Positions 61,396-64,000 of a stretch of 64,000 nucleotides of DNA are shown in pieces. The notes beneath the pieces were generated by a model. The model was not told the origin of the DNA. It saw only the letters and a list, made by a program, of their open reading frames with translations, and did no database searches. The position numbers were made by a program, and so were the translations under genes. This DNA comes from Pararhizobium sp. (GTDB lineage Bacteria; Pseudomonadota; Alphaproteobacteria; Rhizobiales; Rhizobiaceae). Location: positions 124,001-188,000 of the forward strand of contig JAURWE010000046.1 in NCBI GenBank assembly GCA_030655075.1, written 5' to 3'. Numbering within the stretch: position 1 is the stretch's first letter; each line of letters starts with the position of its first letter.

Positions 61396-63300
61396 ATGTC
61401 CCATTCTGGTGAAACGACGACCATGACCCGCGAGCAGAAAATCCGCAGATTTCTGCTTCTGTCGCTTGGCTCCGTCGGTGTCGTCTACGGCGATATCGGC
61501 ACGAGCCCGCTCTACGCCTTTCGTGAAGCGCTGCGGCCGATCGCCCATGACGGCGTCACCCATGATGAGGTCGTCGGCCTGATCTCGCTGATGATCTGGA
61601 CGCTGACGCTGATCGTCACGCTGAAATACGTTCTGTTCCTGCTGCGCGCCGACAACCACGGCGAAGGCGGCACCCTGTCGCTGCTGGCCTTGCTGATGAA
61701 GTTCGTCAAGGGTCACACCAGCTGGCTGTTCTTCCTCGGTGTCGCCGGTGCCGCGCTGTTTATCGGCGATGCGATGATCGCGCCGGCGCTTTCGGTTCTG
61801 TCGGCTGTCGAAGGTCTGAAGCTGGTGACGCCGGCCCTGTCCTCCTATGTCGTGCCGATTTCCGTCGTCATTCTTCTGCTTCTGTTTGCCGTCCAGTCAC
61901 GCGGCACTGCCGCCGTGTCGAACTTCTTCGGCCCGATCATGGTCGTCTGGTTCCTGGTTCTGGCCGCCGGCGGCATCAGCCATCTCAACGACGATCTGTC
62001 GATCCTGGCTGCCTTCAATCCGCTCTATGCCGCCACCTTCCTGTTTAACGAGGGTTACATCGGCATCGTCGTGCTCGGCGCCGTCTTCCTGACCGTCACC
62101 GGTGCAGAAGCGCTCTACGCCGACCTTGGCCATTTCGGCCGCCGCCCGATCCAGTGGGCCTGGTTCTGTCTGGTGTTTCCGTCGCTGACGCTGAACTATC
62201 TGGGGCAGGGCGCGCTGGTGCTCAAACATCCCGAAGCGATCTCCAATCCGTTCTACCTGATGTTCCCCGACTGGGCGCTGCTGCCGGTCGTCATCCTGGC
62301 CACCTGCGCCACCATTATCGCCAGCCAGGCAGTCATAACGGGCGCCTTTTCGCTGACCCGCCAGGCCATCCATCTCGGCTTCCTGCCACGCATGGAAATC
62401 CTCCACACGTCCGAAACCCAGACCGGCCAGATTTATTTGCCGAGCGTCAACACGCTGCTGCTCTTCGGCGTCATGTCGCTGGTTTTCATTTTCGGCTCGT
62501 CGGAATCACTGGCAACCGCCTATGGCATCTCGGTCACCGGCGCGATGGTCGTCGATACACTGCTCGCCTATCTCTTCGTCCGTCTCCTGTGGAAATGGCC
62601 GCTCTATCTGGCGCTGATCATTCTTGTGCCGCTCTTCGCGCTCGAAATGGTCTTCCTTGGCGCCAACATGCTGAAAATCCACGACGGCGGCTATGTGCCC
62701 GTCCTCATCGCCGCCGCCATCATCCTGGTCATGTGGACGTGGATGCGCGGCACCCGCATCCTGCACGAAAAAACCCGCCACACCGATATCCCGCTGCCGG
62801 CCTTCATCAAGTCGATCGAGAAGAAGAGCGAGCATGCCCCGGTCGAGGTGCCCGGCACCGCCATCTTCCTCACCAGCGACCCGGAATCGACACCAGCCGC
62901 GCTGCTGCACAACATCAAGCATAATCACGTGCTACATGCTCAGAACTTCATCCTGACGATCCGCACCGCCAACACGCCGAAAGTGCCGAAGGAAGAGCGC
63001 TATTCGGTCCAGAAGATTTCCGACCGCTTCAGCCTGCTGGAGCTCAATTTCGGCTTTATGGAAATGCAGAACGTCTCGCAGGCGCTGGGTCTTTTGCGCA
63101 AGAGCGGCCTGAAGTTCGACATCATGTCGACCTCCTTCTACCTCGGCCGCCGCAAGCTGGTGCCCGATGCGCAATCCGGCATGCCGCAATGGCAGGACCG
63201 CCTCTTCATCGGCCTCGCCAACGCCGCCATCGACCCATCGGATTATTTCCGCCTGCCGGCCAACCGCGTCGTCGAACTGGGCTCGCACGTCATTATTTGA
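61396..63300 (+). CDS. kup: KUP-type potassium uptake transporter
   Basis: A 634-residue K+/H+ symporter. The N-terminus has the signature GVVYGDIGTSPLYAFREAL (near 32-50), twelve hydrophobic segments follow to about residue 450 (GEGGTLSLLALL, FIGDAMIAPALSVLSAVEGL), and a cytosolic C-terminal domain completes it. The ATG at 61396 is used rather than the TTG at 61387. It lies 15 bases after corA, so the two ion transporters are probably one operon. Confidence 0.95.
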   Translation: MSHSGETTTMTREQKIRRFLLLSLGSVGVVYGDIGTSPLYAFREALRPIAHDGVTHDEVVGLISLMIWTLTLIVTLKYVLFLLRADNHGEGGTLSLLALLMKFVKGHTSWLFFLGVAGAALFIGDAMIAPALSVLSAVEGLKLVTPALSSYVVPISVVILLLLFAVQSRGTAAVSNFFGPIMVVWFLVLAAGGISHLNDDLSILAAFNPLYAATFLFNEGYIGIVVLGAVFLTVTGAEALYADLGHFGRRPIQWAWFCLVFPSLTLNYLGQGALVLKHPEAISNPFYLMFPDWALLPVVILATCATIIASQAVITGAFSLTRQAIHLGFLPRMEILHTSETQTGQIYLPSVNTLLLFGVMSLVFIFGSSESLATAYGISVTGAMVVDTLLAYLFVRLLWKWPLYLALIILVPLFALEMVFLGANMLKIHDGGYVPVLIAAAIILVMWTWMRGTRILHEKTRHTDIPLPAFIKSIEKKSEHAPVEVPGTAIFLTSDPESTPAALLHNIKHNHVLHAQNFILTIRTANTPKVPKEERYSVQKISDRFSLLELNFGFMEMQNVSQALGLLRKSGLKFDIMSTSFYLGRRKLVPDAQSGMPQWQDRLFIGLANAAIDPSDYFRLPANRVVELGSHVII

Positions 63301-63350
63301 TGTGTTTCGAGACTTCGCCGTTCCGCATAAAACCGGGACGGCATCGCGTC

Positions 63351-63656
63351 TCAACTATGTACGGGCGTGATGGTGAACCGCAATCCCAGCGCAGCAAGCA
63401 TTTTGGCAACCGTTTCCAGTTGCGGTTTGCCGTTTTTGGACAGCGCCCGATAGAGATTTTCCCGATTGAGGTCGGCATGTTCCGCCACTGCGCGGACGCC
63501 GCCTTCCTGAGCCTTCGCCACGTTGCGCAGCGCTTCCTGAAAAAGCTCCATATCGCCATCCTCAAGGCATTCGGCCAGATAGGCTGCGGCATTTTCAGGA
63601 TCCCGCAGCAGTCTGTCGCGAAGACTGAAATCAAATGGTTCGCTCGCTGCAGTCAT
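63351..63656 (-). CDS. HigA-type antidote, addiction-module DNA-binding protein
   Basis: A 101-residue antitoxin of the family annotated as putative addiction module antidote (TIGR02684-like). An N-terminal FDFSLRDRLLRDPENAAAYL is followed by an HTH (about 52-90: GGVRAVAEHADLNRENLYRALSK). It starts inside the 3' end of the toxin gene, a 26-base overlap that is normal for toxin-first modules. The antitoxin is intact while the toxin upstream carries a nonsense codon. Confidence 0.85.
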   Translation of the reverse strand: MTAASEPFDFSLRDRLLRDPENAAAYLAECLEDGDMELFQEALRNVAKAQEGGVRAVAEHADLNRENLYRALSKNGKPQLETVAKMLAALGLRFTITPVHS

Positions 63657-63993
63657 GATCGTGCCATTCGTTGATAATCTGCCAGGTGGTCTTTTTTGCT
63701 TTTGTAATGACCTTGGCTTGGTCCTGCTTTGTCGAGCCCGTCAGCAACAGGACGATCTTCTGCCCGACGATTGTATAGAAAATGCGGTAGCCTTGGCCGT
63801 AGTGAATCCGCATCTCGAAAAGTCCTTTCGTACCCGAAAGAGCCTTTCAATGTCCGAAATTGCCGAAGGACGCTCTGTCGATTCGGGCAACAAGCGCGGT
63901 TTGAGCTTTCGCATCGCCGAGATTTTCGATCCACGTGCGAAAGGGAACGTCACCGCTCTCCGTCCTGTAGCTTTCGATGTCGTATCGTCGCAT
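63631..63993 (-). pseudogene. HigB/RelE-like toxin interrupted by an in-frame TGA
   Basis: Reading from ATG 63993 gives 48 residues (DVPFRTWIENL, then RIDRASFGNFGH), a TGA at 63849-63847, and then in the same frame KALSGTKGLFEMRIHYGQGY and IVLLLTGSTKQDQAKVITKA to the stop at 63631. Together these make a 120-residue phage-derived Gp49-like/HigB toxin; the TGA probably replaces a Trp codon. Translation could restart only at ATG 63813, giving 60 residues. The toxin is likely inactive unless the codon is a sequencing error or is read through. Confidence 0.82.
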
Positions 63994-64000
63994 GATTTCA

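Overview
The window is a 64-kb piece of a GC-rich alphaproteobacterial chromosome, almost certainly from the Rhizobiales (Rhizobium/Agrobacterium group). Supporting signs are the pmbA-cysQ-DUF4170-waaA-lpxK-DUF2093 order, a short-form HisG with HisZ, a HrcA/CIRCE-controlled groESL, a GTTC-N7-GTTC LexA-type box, a TTAA-N7-TTAA CtrA-type box, LuxR solos next to a Cache chemoreceptor, and many intergenic hairpin repeats resembling rhizobial RIME elements. No rRNA, tRNA, insertion sequence, prophage or CRISPR array was found. The species cannot be named from the sequence.

Layout. 1-4.6 kb: glycolate oxidase glcD (5' end cut by the window)-glcE-glcF, with an inverted repeat pair between glcE and glcF. 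4.6-9.6 kb: two L,D-transpeptidases, tag, an orphan Phd antitoxin, two small secreted proteins (one DUF305), a small PAS-like protein and a divergent XRE regulator. 9.6-13.7 kb: hisS-hisZ-hisG; hisS has an AT-rich, divergent middle, and a 570-bp repeat cluster separates hisS from hisZ. 13.7-19.5 kb: DUF2937 protein, GST, FAD oxidoreductase, a second PAS-like paralogue, and groEL/groES. 19.5-26 kb: chrA, the EF-P module (epmB, epmA, efp), a HAD-IIA hydrolase and ribF. 26-34.7 kb: ileS, a lipoprotein, GNAT, tadA, a 23S-type pseudouridine synthase with a very long Arg/Gly/Asp tail, rsmD, patatin and a decayed hicB. 34.7-45.5 kb: K+ efflux antiporter, pmbA, cysQ, DUF4170, waaA, HAD phosphatase, lpxK, a frameshifted AT-rich accessory gene, DUF2093 and mutL.

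45.8-64 kb: a PAS-PAS-receiver protein, a GGDEF-EAL protein, a tiny gene under an SOS-type box, a PRC-barrel protein, a DeLey-Doudoroff-type galactose/galactonate cluster (SDR, dgoK, dgoA, SMP-30 lactonase) with a divergent IclR regulator and palindromic operator, two tandem LuxR-type regulators, a Cache-domain MCP, a Mrp Fe-S carrier with a histidine-rich linker, corA, kup, and a HigBA-like module whose toxin is broken by an in-frame TGA.

Most of the window is ordinary core genome. The most unusual signals are the mosaic hisS, the hairpin repeats whose stems vary in a compensatory way, the pair of PAS-like paralogues with a perfect palindrome beside an XRE regulator, the SOS-boxed 60-residue gene, the frameshifted insertion between lpxK and the DUF2093 gene, and three separate traces of toxin-antitoxin loci that are orphaned or broken.
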